Notes: generated from the sequence alone by a model not told the origin. A DNA stretch of 64,000 bases from an uncultured Faecalibacterium sp. (GCA_934512105.1 CAKSWQ010000005.1:1-64000); one strand, 5' to 3'; positions 41,657 to 51,047 are shown, counted from the stretch's first letter. Program-made: numbers and translations.

Positions 41657-41715
41657 AGGGGGTGTGTGCAGAACCCCCCTACATGAAGATGTTTTCTATT
41701 AGGAGGAGAACAAAA

Positions 41716-43104
41716 ATGAGCAAGGCAATTTCTCGTCGTAACTTCCTGATGGCTACCGGCGCTGTCGGTGCTGCAGGTCTGCTGGCTGCTTGCGGCGGCA
41801 GCTCCGCTTCTTCCACCGCTTCTTCCGCAGCTTCTCAGGCTCCCGCTGCTTCCGCAGATGAGAGCTTGGCTCTGTCTGACGGTCCCGTCAATCTGAGCAT
41901 CAGCTGGTGGGGCGGCGACAGCCGTCACGCTGCTTACCAGAGCGCTCTGGAGGCTTTCCAGGCTGAGCACTCCAACATCACCGTGGAGCCTACCTTCGCC
42001 GCATGGTCCGGCTGGGAAGAGAAGATGGCTGCTGCTTTCATCGCAGGCAACGCACAGGATGTCTGCCAGGTGAACTGGAACTGGCTGTACAACTACTCTG
42101 CTGACGGCAGCAAGTTCGTGGACCTGAACACCACCTCCAAGTTCATCGACCTGACCCAGTGGGATTCCGCTGCTATGGACGCTTGCTATGTGGCCAACAG
42201 CCAGCAGTGCGTGCCCGTCTCCATGACCGGCCGTATCTTCTACTGGAACATGACCACCTTTAATAAGGCTGGCATCACCGAGGTTCCCAAGTCTCTGGAC
42301 GATCTGATGGCTGCCGGTAAGGCTTTCCAGGAGAAGCTGGGCAACGATTACTACCCCATGCACCTGGGCGCATACGACCGTATGATCCTGATGGTGTTCT
42401 ACCTCGAGTCCAAGTACGGCAAGGACTGGGCAGATCCCGTTACCTCCACCCTGAACTACACCGAGGACGAGATCGCTGAGGGTCTGGCCTTCATCAAGAG
42501 CCTGGTGGACAACCACGTCATGATGAACCTGAAGACCTACTACTCTGCAAACTCCGATACCGCTACCCACCAGTCCAACGAGTGGATCACCGGTAAGATC
42601 GCAGGCATCTTCGAGTGGGATTCCGCTGCTCCCAAGTACGCTTCCGCTCTGGACGACAGCAACAAGGACGGCTTCACCGTCGGCGAGGAGATCAAGTTCG
42701 GCGACAACAACGGCGGCTTCTCCAAGGTGTCCATGGGTCTGGCTATCACCAAGACCTGCAAGAACGTTGCCGAGGCTGCTACCCTGATCAACTTCCTGCT
42801 GAACGAGGAGAAGGGTGCTTCCATCATGGGTTCTGAGTGCGGCATCCCCGCTTCCAAGGCTGGCCTGAAGTTCGCTCAGGACGCAGGCGCTGTCAAGAGC
42901 CTGGTTGCTGACGCAAATGCCAAGGTCATGGCCTTCACCACCAACAAGCTGGATCCCCTGTTCGAGAACAACGACCTGAAGGCTTCCGGCACCGGCATCT
43001 ATCAGGAAGTGTTCGACAACATCGACTACGGCGATCAGACCCCTGAAGAGGCTGTCGAGACCCTGCTGGACGGCATGGAGTCTGTTGGCTACACCGTCGG
43101 CTAA
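41716..43104 (+). CDS. ABC sugar transporter, substrate-binding lipoprotein
   Basis: A 462-residue extracellular binding protein for an oligosaccharide importer. The N-terminus has SRRNFLMATGAVGAAGLLAAC: a twin-Arg start and a lipobox with Cys26. A Ser/Ala linker (27-50) precedes the family-1 solute-binding fold (SISWWGGDSRHAAYQSALEA...WSGWEEKMAAAFIAG). GGAGGAG precedes the ATG at 41716. Codons such as GCT, GTT and TCC are far more frequent than in most neighbours, as expected for a very abundant protein. Downstream enzymes suggest pectin-derived oligosaccharides as ligand. Confidence 0.93.
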   Translation: MSKAISRRNFLMATGAVGAAGLLAACGGSSASSTASSAASQAPAASADESLALSDGPVNLSISWWGGDSRHAAYQSALEAFQAEHSNITVEPTFAAWSGWEEKMAAAFIAGNAQDVCQVNWNWLYNYSADGSKFVDLNTTSKFIDLTQWDSAAMDACYVANSQQCVPVSMTGRIFYWNMTTFNKAGITEVPKSLDDLMAAGKAFQEKLGNDYYPMHLGAYDRMILMVFYLESKYGKDWADPVTSTLNYTEDEIAEGLAFIKSLVDNHVMMNLKTYYSANSDTATHQSNEWITGKIAGIFEWDSAAPKYASALDDSNKDGFTVGEEIKFGDNNGGFSKVSMGLAITKTCKNVAEAATLINFLLNEEKGASIMGSECGIPASKAGLKFAQDAGAVKSLVADANAKVMAFTTNKLDPLFENNDLKASGTGIYQEVFDNIDYGDQTPEEAVETLLDGMESVGYTVG

Positions 43105-43157
43105 GCTTGACACACTGACAGCAACCTGAACCGGGCAGCTGTTCTTTGAACTAAATA

Positions 43158-43197
43158 GGGGCACCTGCCGCCCGTACGGCAGATGCCCTTGTTTTTT
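43158..43197 (+). terminator. intra-operon attenuator after the binding-protein gene
   Basis: GGGGCACCTGCCG pairs with CGGCAGATGCCC around CCCGTA, followed by TTGTTTTTT. It would let the binding protein be made in excess over the permeases, as is usual for such operons. Confidence 0.7.
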
Positions 43198-43289
43198 CAG
43201 AAAATGGTTATCAAATCTTGAAAGAATTATTACCGGTCTGTGACCTGCTGCACTGTTCGCTTCAAAATCCTGCAAAAGGAGGACTTCGG

Positions 43290-44219
43290 ATGAAAAAAAG
43301 TAATGCGCCCGCCGGCGCACGCACTCCGTTCCAGAAATGGGTCGATAAGTATCAGGGTCTGTTTTATCTGATCCCTTGGATCATCGGCTTTGTCGTCTTT
43401 AAGGCGTTCCCCTTCGGTCAGTCGCTGTATTACAGCTTTACCGATATGAACTTCTTCAAGGACGGCACCAGCTTTGTTGGTCTGGCCAACTACATTACCG
43501 CATTCCACACCAAAAAGATCACCAAGGCGCTGATCATCACCTTCAAGTACGCCTTTATCACCGTGCCCCTGAAGCTGATCTTCGCACTGTTCATCGCCTA
43601 CATCCTGAACTTCAAGATCGCCTGCGTCAACCTGTTCCGCACTGTGTACTACATCCCCTCCATTCTGGGCGGCTCTGTGGCTATCGCTGTGCTGTGGAAG
43701 GCAGTGTTCAGCGTGGACGGTCTGCTGAATACCGTGGTTCGCGCTGTCACCTTTGGTGCGGTGCAGGGCCCCGAGTGGTTGTCTGACCCCAACTACGCAC
43801 TGTGGATCATCTGCTTCCTGCGTATATGGCAGTTCGGTTCCGCCATGGTGCTGTTCCTTGCTGCACTGAAGGGCGTGCCCGCAGACCTGTACGAGGCTGC
43901 TACCATCGACGGCGCCGGCAAGTGGCGTCAGTTCTTCTCCATCACCGTTCCGATGATCACCCCCATCATCTTCTACAACCTGGTCACTCAGATCTGCCAG
44001 GCTTTCCAGGAGTTCAACGGCCCCTACATCATCACCAACGGTGGTCCCCGTGGTTCCACTACCCTGATCTCCCTGCTGGTTTACAACTACGCATTCAAGT
44101 CCTACGACATGGGCATGGCTTCTGCTCTGGCATGGATCATGTTCATCATCGTCTGCGTCCTGACGATCATTGCGTTCACCAGCCAGAAGAAGTGGGTCTA
44201 CTACTCGGATGAAAGGTAA
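43290..44219 (+). CDS. ABC sugar transporter permease (MalF-like)
   Basis: A 309-residue inner-membrane subunit with six segments (LFYLIPWIIGFVVFKAFPFG first). The cytoplasmic loop EAATIDGAGKWRQFFSITVP is the EAA motif that docks the ATPase. The start is the ATG at 43290 behind AAAGGAGG. No ATP-binding subunit is encoded in this locus; such importers often share a general MsmX-type ATPase encoded elsewhere. Resembles the YteP side of rhamnogalacturonide importers by context. Confidence 0.93.
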   Translation: MKKSNAPAGARTPFQKWVDKYQGLFYLIPWIIGFVVFKAFPFGQSLYYSFTDMNFFKDGTSFVGLANYITAFHTKKITKALIITFKYAFITVPLKLIFALFIAYILNFKIACVNLFRTVYYIPSILGGSVAIAVLWKAVFSVDGLLNTVVRAVTFGAVQGPEWLSDPNYALWIICFLRIWQFGSAMVLFLAALKGVPADLYEAATIDGAGKWRQFFSITVPMITPIIFYNLVTQICQAFQEFNGPYIITNGGPRGSTTLISLLVYNYAFKSYDMGMASALAWIMFIIVCVLTIIAFTSQKKWVYYSDER

Positions 44220-44229
44220 GGTGACCAAT

Positions 44230-45087
44230 ATGGGAATGAAAGCATCGAATAAGATCGCAACCTTTTTCAAGTACTTCGTGCTGATTCTGGTTGGTGTCAT
44301 CATGATCTATCCTCTGCTGTGGATGATCAGCGCTACCTTCAAGGATAACAGCGAGATCTTTGCAGGCATCAGCCTGTGGATCAAAAAGCCTACGCTGGAT
44401 GGCTACCGCAACGCCCTGAACAACTTCGGCGGTTCCATCAACATCCTGCAGGCTATGCTCAACACTTACAGCTACGTCATCCCCAAGGTGATCTGCACTG
44501 TGGTGTCTGCCTGTGTTGCCGCTTACGGCTTTGGCCGTTTCGACTTCCCCGGCCGCAAGCTGCTGTTCAACATCATGCTGGCTACTCTGTTCCTGCCGCA
44601 GGTCGTGCTGAACGTGCCGCAGTACCTGCTGTACAACAAGTTTGGCTGGGTGGACAGCCCCTTCTATCTGGCTATCTGGGTGCACTGCGCATTCGCTACC
44701 GAGACCTACTTCGTGTATCAGCTGGTGCAGTTCATGCGCAACGTCCCGCGTGATCTGGACGAGGCTGCCGCCATTGACGGCTGCTCCTCCTTCCAGACCC
44801 TGTACAAGGTCATCGTGCCCATGCTGGGACCCGCTCTGGTGTCCTGCGCACTGTTCCAGTTCATGTGGAGCTGCAACGACTTTATGGGCCCGCTGCTTTA
44901 CGTCAGCACCCCCGGCAAGTACCCCATGTCCCTGTTCGTCAAGCTGTCCATGGACGGTGATACCGGCTTTGCATGGAACAAGATCCTTGCTCTGTCCCTC
45001 ATCTCCATCCTGCCGCAGCTGATCGTATTCTTCTGTGCACAGGATCAGTTCGTTGAAGGTATCTCCGCAGGTGCCGTCAAGGGCTAA
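44230..45087 (+). CDS. ABC sugar transporter permease (MalG-like)
   Basis: A ~285-residue permease partner of the preceding gene, 10 bases downstream. Six membrane segments; EAAAIDGCSSFQTLYKVIVP is the EAA loop. The start chosen is ATG 44230 after AAGGTAAGGTG; an in-frame upstream ATG at 44209 would overlap the first permease gene. It ends in GAVKG, a frequent MalG-type C-terminus. Confidence 0.92.
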   Translation: MGMKASNKIATFFKYFVLILVGVIMIYPLLWMISATFKDNSEIFAGISLWIKKPTLDGYRNALNNFGGSINILQAMLNTYSYVIPKVICTVVSACVAAYGFGRFDFPGRKLLFNIMLATLFLPQVVLNVPQYLLYNKFGWVDSPFYLAIWVHCAFATETYFVYQLVQFMRNVPRDLDEAAAIDGCSSFQTLYKVIVPMLGPALVSCALFQFMWSCNDFMGPLLYVSTPGKYPMSLFVKLSMDGDTGFAWNKILALSLISILPQLIVFFCAQDQFVEGISAGAVKG

Positions 45088-45115
45088 TGCGCCATAAGAA
45101 CATCTGACCAAGACC

Positions 45116-45160
45116 AACACCCCCTGTGCTGCTCCCAACGGATGGCACAGGGGGTGTTTT
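45116..45160. terminator. bidirectional terminator between the permease and the AraC gene
   Basis: AACACCCCCTGTGC pairs with GCACAGGGGGTGTT across ~14 bases, with A and T runs for convergent transcription. Confidence 0.85.
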
Positions 45161-45170
45161 GGTGAAAGCG

Positions 45171-45998
45171 TTATTTCTTCTGCTTTTTGCGGTACTGCAG
45201 AGGGCTGATGTCCGTCATTTCGCGGAACACGCGGCGGAAGTGGGCGGCGCTGGCAAAACCAGTCTGCTCGGCAATATCGCTGATGGAAAGTTCAGTAGTC
45301 TCCAGCAGCTTCTGCGCAGCCTCGATGCGGCGGTTGTTCAGGTAGTCCACAATGGACTGCCCGGTCACCCGCCGGAACAGGCGGCTGAGATAGTAGGGGG
45401 AAAGGTAGAACCGCGCCGCCACCTCGGTAAGAGAAAACTTTTGCCGGTAGTTGGCGGCAAGGTAGGCGCACACCTGCTCAACAGTCTCGTTGCGGGGGCG
45501 CGCCACGGCGCTGCTCTCGGCAAGGCACTCCTGCTCTACATAGTGCAGGATCAGCAGCAGGTACAGCCCGCCGGGGTAGTCCTGCTCCGGCATGGCAGTG
45601 CGCATCATCTCCAGCAGGGTGCGCAGGCGGCGGGTCCACGGTACCGGGCCGTACAGCACCGTGGCCTCCCCGGGCACGAACAGCCGGGCAAAATCCCGCT
45701 GGGTGGTGCTGCGCAGCTCGTGCAGGGCACTGAGCGGGAACCGGCAGCCCACCAGCTCCGGTACGGCTGCACCGGCGGCGGTGAGCTGCGCATCCCCCGC
45801 ACCCAGCAGCAGCGCGCTGCCGGGGTTCAGCAGTAGGCTGTTTTCCCCCATTTGCAGGGTGCAGCTGCCCTCGCTTACCAGCAGAAAGGTGCACATCTCC
45901 TCGTCTGCCGTCAACTCCAGTTTGCTGCCGGTCAGCCGCACGGTGTCCGCCTTTACCTTCGCGTTGATCTTTTCCCGTTCCGCTTTCATTTTGCGCAT
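45171..45998 (-). CDS. AraC-family transcriptional regulator
   Basis: A 275-residue regulator. The N-terminal ~160 residues form a cupin-like sensory domain (SEGSCTLQMGENSLLLNPGSA). The C-terminal ~100 residues are two helix-turn-helix units: SLTEVAARFYLSPYYLSRLF and SISDIAEQTGFASAAHFRRVF. It lies between the ABC operon and the divergent GH28 gene, so it most likely activates both in response to the transported sugar. Confidence 0.92.
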   Translation of the reverse strand: MRKMKAEREKINAKVKADTVRLTGSKLELTADEEMCTFLLVSEGSCTLQMGENSLLLNPGSALLLGAGDAQLTAAGAAVPELVGCRFPLSALHELRSTTQRDFARLFVPGEATVLYGPVPWTRRLRTLLEMMRTAMPEQDYPGGLYLLLILHYVEQECLAESSAVARPRNETVEQVCAYLAANYRQKFSLTEVAARFYLSPYYLSRLFRRVTGQSIVDYLNNRRIEAAQKLLETTELSISDIAEQTGFASAAHFRRVFREMTDISPLQYRKKQKK

Positions 45999-46100
45999 CC
46001 TTTCCGGAAACAGCCCTCCCGATCACCGGGAGAGCGCTTTTCCTCATGATACCACGTCTGCCCCGTGGGGGCAAGACAAACTCACAGGAGGTTATTTCGC

Positions 46101-47657
46101 ATGAATCTGACCCTGATCCGTTCCATGACCCGCAGCGCCGTTTTCGAGCTGGAAAACGAGCTGTGCTACCGTCCGGCACACCCCTTTACTGTTGCCCTGA
46201 ACGGCAAAACGGTATACGAGGCCTGCAACACCAACGTGTTCTCCCTGTTCTCCCTGCTGCCCGGCACCACCTATACGGTGGAGGTGCAGGCCGAAGGTGA
46301 GACCCTGAAGCTGGATTTCACCACCGAGACTGAGACCTTCTTCGTGGATGCTTCCCGCTACGGTCTGGTGGCTGACGGCGAGACCGACAACACCGTACGG
46401 CTGCAGGCGGCGCTGTCCACCTGCCCCAAGGGCGGCACGGTGTATGTGCCCGCCGGACGTTACCGCACCGCCAGCCTGTTCATGAAGAGCAACACCACCT
46501 TGTATCTGGAAAAGGGCGCTGTGCTGCTGGGCGATAACGACCGCACCCATTACCCCATCCTGCCCGGTGTGCTGCCCAGCGAGAACGAGGTGGACGAGTA
46601 CTACCTGACCGGCTGGGAGGGCAACCCGCTGGACAGCTTTGCAGGTCTTTTGAATATCACGCAGGTGCATGACGTGGTGGTGACCGGCGAGGGCACGCTG
46701 GACTGCGATGCCGAAAACGGCGACTGGTGGGTGAACCCCAAAGTCAAGCGCATCGCATGGCGTCCCCGCGCCGTGGCTGCGGTGGACAGCGAGAACGTCT
46801 GCCTGCACGGCATCACGGTGCAGAACAGCTTCTCCTGGACCATCCACCCCATCTTTGTCAAGCACCTCGACCTGCTCAACTTCAACATCAACAACCCCTA
46901 CAACGCCCCCAACACGGACGGCATCGACCCCGAGAGCTGCGAGTATATCCGCATCATCGGCATGAATATCCATGTGGGCGACGACTGCATCGCCATGAAG
47001 GCCAGCAAGGTCTTTCTGGGCATGAAGCTGAAGCGCAGCTGCGAGCACACCGTCATCCGCAACTGCCTGCTGGACAAGGGCCACGGCGGCATCGTCATCG
47101 GCAGCGAGATGAGCGGCGGCGTCAAGGACATGGTGGTGACCCAGTGCCTGATGGACCACACCGACCGTGGTCTGCGCGTCAAGACCCGCCGCGGCCGCGG
47201 CAACACCGCCGTCATCGACGGGCTGGTGTTCCGCAACGTGGAGATGCGGGGCGTCAAGGCACCCTTTGTCATCAATATGTTCTACTTCTGCGACCCGGAC
47301 GGCCACGGCCCCTATGTGCAGTGCCGCGAGCCGCTGCCGGTGGACGAGTACACCCCCAAGCTGGGCAGCCTGACCATGGAGAACATCGTGGCCACCGATG
47401 CTCAGTTCGCGGGCTGCTACTTTGACGGCCTGCCGGAGCAGCCCATTGAGCGGGTGACCATGCGGGATGTGAGCATCACCTTCGACCCCAACGCCAAGGA
47501 GGGACAGGCTGCCATGGCCGACAACCGTCCACTGGTGAAAAAGCTGGCCATCTATGCCGAGAACGTCAAGGAGATCGAGCTGCACAACGTGAAGATCGAG
47601 GGCTACGAGGGCGAGCGGCTGCACTTTGTCAACGTAGGACATTTTGAGGAGGACTGA
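46101..47657 (+). CDS. GH28 polygalacturonase-family glycoside hydrolase, cytoplasmic
   Basis: A 518-residue parallel beta-helix enzyme. The N-terminal ~80 residues look like a small Ig/Fn3 domain. GH28 signatures follow: NTDGID (Asp273), GDDC (Asp294, Asp295), GHGG (His328) and the RGLRVK block. Length is normal for exo-acting GH28. There is no signal peptide, so it acts on imported oligogalacturonides rather than polymer. The ATG at 46101 follows CAGGAGG. It is 3 bases from the GH105 gene, forming a two-gene operon divergent from araC. Rhamnogalacturonan oligosaccharides are an alternative substrate. Confidence 0.92.
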   Translation: MNLTLIRSMTRSAVFELENELCYRPAHPFTVALNGKTVYEACNTNVFSLFSLLPGTTYTVEVQAEGETLKLDFTTETETFFVDASRYGLVADGETDNTVRLQAALSTCPKGGTVYVPAGRYRTASLFMKSNTTLYLEKGAVLLGDNDRTHYPILPGVLPSENEVDEYYLTGWEGNPLDSFAGLLNITQVHDVVVTGEGTLDCDAENGDWWVNPKVKRIAWRPRAVAAVDSENVCLHGITVQNSFSWTIHPIFVKHLDLLNFNINNPYNAPNTDGIDPESCEYIRIIGMNIHVGDDCIAMKASKVFLGMKLKRSCEHTVIRNCLLDKGHGGIVIGSEMSGGVKDMVVTQCLMDHTDRGLRVKTRRGRGNTAVIDGLVFRNVEMRGVKAPFVINMFYFCDPDGHGPYVQCREPLPVDEYTPKLGSLTMENIVATDAQFAGCYFDGLPEQPIERVTMRDVSITFDPNAKEGQAAMADNRPLVKKLAIYAENVKEIELHNVKIEGYEGERLHFVNVGHFEED

Positions 47658-47660
47658 CCC

Positions 47661-48806
47661 ATGACCCATGAAGAGATCCTGTCCATGCTGGGCGATTATG
47701 TGGACTACCTGATCGCCAATTCCAGCGCCGAGGCACCGATGTGGAACATCGAAAAGGTGCGCAGCGGCAAGCCCAACAAGTGGAACTACATCGACGGCTG
47801 CATGATCACCGCCTGCCTGAGCCTGTACAAGACCACCGGCGACGAGAAGTATCTGGAATTCTCCAAGGAGTTCATCGACTACTTTGTGCAGCCGGACGGC
47901 TCCATCAAGACCTACGACCCCAAGGAGTATAATCTGGACAACGTGAATCAGGGCAAGAACCTGTTCATCCTGTACGACATCTACGGGGACGAGAAGTACC
48001 GCAAGGCCATCGACACCATCCGCAGCCAGCTGCTCACCCAGCCCCGCACCAAGGAGGGCAACTTCTGGCACAAGGACATCTATCCGTGGCAGGTGTGGCT
48101 GGACGGCACCTATATGGCGCAGCCCTTCTACATGGAGTACGAGACCCGCTTTAACAAGATGCAGGGCTGCATCGACAGCTACAAGCAGTTCATGAACATC
48201 AAAAAGCACATGCGGGACGAAAAGACCGGCCTGTACTACCACGGCTACGATGAGAGCCGCCAGATGTACTGGGCAGACCCCGAGACCGGCTGCAGCCCCA
48301 ACTTCTGGCTGCGCGCCATGGGCTGGTTCCTTGTGGCAATGGTGGATGTGCTGGAGCGCATGGACGAGCAGCTGTACAACGAGTACCGCGGCATCATGGC
48401 CATGCTCAAGCAGACCGTAGAGGATATGCACAAGTTCCAGGACGAGCAGAGCGGGATGTTCTGGCAGGTCATCGACCACCCGGAGGCCGAGGGCAACTAT
48501 CTGGAGACCAGCGGCACCGCCCTGTTCGCCTACGCGGTGCTCAAGGGCGTGCGTCTGGGCTATCTGCCCAAACGGATGGCTGCATGGGCGGAGAAGGCCT
48601 TCTACGGCACCTGCGACCGGTATCTGTCCAAGAACCCGGACGGCAGTTTGCAGCTGGACGGCATCTGCCTTGTGGCAGGTCTGGGCGGCAAGGATCACCG
48701 TGACGGCTCTCTGGCCTACTACTTCAGTGAGCCGGTGGTCTGCAACGACGCCAAGGGCGTAGGCCCGCTGGTGCTGGCCTATACCGAAATGATCGCACGC
48801 AAGTAA
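47661..48806 (+). CDS. GH105 unsaturated rhamnogalacturonyl/galacturonyl hydrolase (YteR-like)
   Basis: A 381-residue (alpha/alpha)6-barrel enzyme that removes the 4,5-unsaturated uronic acid produced by pectate or rhamnogalacturonan lyases. Conserved pieces are EYNLDNVNQGKNLF (Asp93, equivalent to the first active-site Asp), IYPWQVWLDGTYMAQPF (Asp148, the proposed catalyst) and SPNFWLRAMGWFLVAMVD. No signal peptide. With the ABC importer and GH28 gene this completes a cytoplasmic route for lyase-generated pectin fragments. Confidence 0.94.
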   Translation: MTHEEILSMLGDYVDYLIANSSAEAPMWNIEKVRSGKPNKWNYIDGCMITACLSLYKTTGDEKYLEFSKEFIDYFVQPDGSIKTYDPKEYNLDNVNQGKNLFILYDIYGDEKYRKAIDTIRSQLLTQPRTKEGNFWHKDIYPWQVWLDGTYMAQPFYMEYETRFNKMQGCIDSYKQFMNIKKHMRDEKTGLYYHGYDESRQMYWADPETGCSPNFWLRAMGWFLVAMVDVLERMDEQLYNEYRGIMAMLKQTVEDMHKFQDEQSGMFWQVIDHPEAEGNYLETSGTALFAYAVLKGVRLGYLPKRMAAWAEKAFYGTCDRYLSKNPDGSLQLDGICLVAGLGGKDHRDGSLAYYFSEPVVCNDAKGVGPLVLAYTEMIARK

Positions 48807-48826
48807 CAAAAAACAGGGTATAGCAG

Positions 48827-48864
48827 GGCTGAGCAGCTGCAAAAAGCGGTTGCTCAGCCTTTTT
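48827..48864 (+). terminator. terminator of the GH28-GH105 operon
   Basis: GGCTGAGCA pairs with TGCTCAGCC, followed by TTTTT. Confidence 0.8.
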
Positions 48865-48964
48865 GTGTATCTTTTTCAGCCCCTTGCATAAACCGCCTGC
48901 CGCTGTCCCACACTAAGCCCAGAAAAGTTCCCGTACACAAAACGGACAGATGGGAGTAACAAGC

Positions 48965-49729
48965 ATGGAGCAGATCAAAAAATTTCTGCACGGCAAGGGC
49001 TTTGCTCTGCTGCTGACCGCGAGCCTGCTGGCTGCGGCTGCGGCGGGGGTGTGGGCGGTGCGCGCCCTGCGGGCAGAACTGCAAAAAAGTCTGGATGGGC
49101 TGAACGCCCCCGGCACCACCCAACAGACCACCCCGGAAGAAGAACCGGACTGGGACGCACAGGAGGATACCACATGGCAGCAGCCCGTGACCGACGTTGC
49201 AAACAGCAAGGCAGATGTGCCGCAGCAGACGCCCTCTGGGGCGTCCTCTGGTGCGCAGTCTGGCTCTGGTTCGCTGCGCGAACCCTCGGCACTGCAAGGC
49301 GCATCCTCGCCTGCCAGCAGTTCGGCACAGCCTGCCGCCGCGCCCTCTATGCCGGGGCGCGTGCTCAACGCCTTCAGCGGTGACGAGCTGGTCTACAACA
49401 AAACGCTGGGCGACTGGCGCACCCACAACGGCGTGGACTACGCCTGCACGCAGGGTGCTGCGGTGGCAGCTCCTGTGGCGGGCAGGGTGGTGTCTGCCGG
49501 GGCAGAGGGCAACTGGGGCACCGTGGTGGTGCTGGAGGATGCCGCCGGCCACCTTTGGCGGCTGTGCGGTGTGGCGGACCCTGCCGTTAAAGCCGGGGAC
49601 ACCGTAGCCGCCGGGCAGAAGCTGGGCGCAGTGGGCACGGTCGGCTGCGAATGCGCCGAGGAGAGCCACATTCATGTGGAGGTAAAGCAGGGCGAGAGCT
49701 ACCTCGACCCGGCAAAGCTGCCGGAGTAA
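48965..49729 (+). CDS. M23-family (LytM) membrane-anchored peptidase, SpoIIQ-like
   Basis: A 254-residue protein: one N-terminal membrane segment (~10-35), a disordered Ser/Gln/Pro-rich linker (~45-130) and a LytM domain (~135-250). Zinc ligands are intact: HNGVD (His154, Asp158) and HIHVEV (His235, His237). The reading TLGDWRTHNGVDYACTQGA is close to SpoIIQ, the forespore channel protein, though the SpoIIQ of Bacillus lacks some zinc ligands. If the host is a non-sporulating Faecalibacterium, a vegetative wall role is more likely. Start ATG 48965 after GGGAG. Confidence 0.87.
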   Translation: MEQIKKFLHGKGFALLLTASLLAAAAAGVWAVRALRAELQKSLDGLNAPGTTQQTTPEEEPDWDAQEDTTWQQPVTDVANSKADVPQQTPSGASSGAQSGSGSLREPSALQGASSPASSSAQPAAAPSMPGRVLNAFSGDELVYNKTLGDWRTHNGVDYACTQGAAVAAPVAGRVVSAGAEGNWGTVVVLEDAAGHLWRLCGVADPAVKAGDTVAAGQKLGAVGTVGCECAEESHIHVEVKQGESYLDPAKLPE

Positions 49730-49774
49730 GCAAACCATAAAAGGGGCTGCAATAGCGGCTCCTTTTTTGCGGTG

Positions 49775-50968
49775 TCAGGCGGTACGGCGCGTTTGCAGCA
49801 GCCAGAGGACCAGCGCCGAAAGCACCCCGGCTGCCAGCAGGACATCTGCCGGGTGCGCAGCCCAGTGCTGGAAAGCACTGCCATAGGCTGTCTGCCCGAT
49901 GGGCTGGGTCAGGCAGGCCAGCACGGAGAGGCAGGCGGTGGTTTTGCCCAGCTGTGCCTGCGGCACCAGCACTTGCAGCTGCGCAAAGAACCACACATTG
50001 AACAGCGCCGCCACAGCCATAAACAGGGCGCCCAGCACCAGAATGCTGCCGAACTGGAGTGCGGGGAATCGGATGGCAAGGCCCAGCGCGGCGCACACGC
50101 CGCTGAGCGTCAGCAAAAGACCTGTGCCGCTGCGAATGGGATGCCGGACAAAGACGGTTCCGGCCAGTACGCCGCCTAAAATGCCGCCCGCGCTCAGCAC
50201 CGCCTGCACAAGGCCAAGGGAGGCGTCACTTTTTTGCAGGGTCTGTACCACCAGCACCGGAACCCCTACGGTGAGGGCAGGGACTTCCAGCAGGTTTACA
50301 GCCGCCATGGCGGCAGCTAATTGCAGCACCGCAGCCTGCCCGGCGAGAAACTGCGCACTTTCCCGCAGGTCAGCCCACAGAGAACGGACGGAGAGCCTTG
50401 TGCCCGATGGGACATCCTGTGGAATGCGCAGACAGAACTCCATCCCGGCGGAAAGTGCAAAGCAGCCGCCGCAGAGCGCCAGCAGCCCCCGGATGCCGAG
50501 GTGTTCCAGCAGAACAGCACCCAGCAGGGGGCCGAGAAGCTCGTCCACGGTATCCACCAGCTGGATGACCGCGTTGCCGCGCAGCAGCTGGGTGCCGTTC
50601 AGCAAAAGGGGCAGACAGGCGCGTACCACGGGCTGGTAAAGCCCCTGAATGGCGTACAGACTGCCCAGCACGGTCAGGATCAGCGGAAGCAGGGGCAGAT
50701 GCGGCAGTCCGGCAGCGGCTGCCGCCGAAATACCGGCGGTCACCAGATCCAGCAGCGCCATCAGGCGGGCTTTACGGCAGCGGTCTGCCAGCGCGCCGCC
50801 GGTCAGCATTCCGGCCAGAGCAGGCAGCATGGCCAGCGCAGTGATACCGCCGTACAGCGCAGCGGAACCGGTCTGCCGCAGCAGGTACAGCGGCAGCGCA
50901 AACCGCAGGGCGGCATTGCCGAACAGGGAAATGATCTGCCCGAGGACGATGAGGAAAAAAGTGTTCAT
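49775..50968 (-). CDS. major facilitator superfamily transporter, probable drug exporter
   Basis: A 397-residue, ~12-segment protein. The loop GGALADRCRKARLMALLDL between segments 2 and 3 is the MFS motif A (GxLaDrxxrkr). The start has TAGGAGG upstream. A TetR gene lies immediately upstream on the same strand, and a perfect palindromic operator sits between them, so it is probably an efflux pump induced by its own substrate. Confidence 0.9.
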   Translation of the reverse strand: MNTFFLIVLGQIISLFGNAALRFALPLYLLRQTGSAALYGGITALAMLPALAGMLTGGALADRCRKARLMALLDLVTAGISAAAAAGLPHLPLLPLILTVLGSLYAIQGLYQPVVRACLPLLLNGTQLLRGNAVIQLVDTVDELLGPLLGAVLLEHLGIRGLLALCGGCFALSAGMEFCLRIPQDVPSGTRLSVRSLWADLRESAQFLAGQAAVLQLAAAMAAVNLLEVPALTVGVPVLVVQTLQKSDASLGLVQAVLSAGGILGGVLAGTVFVRHPIRSGTGLLLTLSGVCAALGLAIRFPALQFGSILVLGALFMAVAALFNVWFFAQLQVLVPQAQLGKTTACLSVLACLTQPIGQTAYGSAFQHWAAHPADVLLAAGVLSALVLWLLQTRRTA

Positions 50969-50988
50969 GGGAACCTCCTATTTTTGAA

Positions 50989-51007
50989 TACAGACCGTTG
51001 GTCTGTA
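50989..51007. promoter_or_regulatory. perfect 19-base palindromic operator upstream of the MFS gene
   Basis: TACAGACC-GTT-GGTCTGTA. A degenerate copy lies upstream of the TetR gene (51710-51728), indicating a shared site for that repressor. Confidence 0.78.
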
Positions 51008-51047
51008 AATGCGTATAAAAAAGGGCGGAGCGTTCCGCCCGGAAAAT

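Noticed and set aside
41425-41715. N-terminal extension of the sugar-binding protein up to 41425
   Set aside because: The extension crosses the promoter-like region and lacks a ribosome site; the internal ATG at 41716 has GGAGGAG and starts a proper lipoprotein signal.
46092-48842. 916-codon minus-strand frame opposite GH28 and GH105
   Set aside because: Antisense shadow covering two genes with clear catalytic motifs; it spans their junction and has no start signal.
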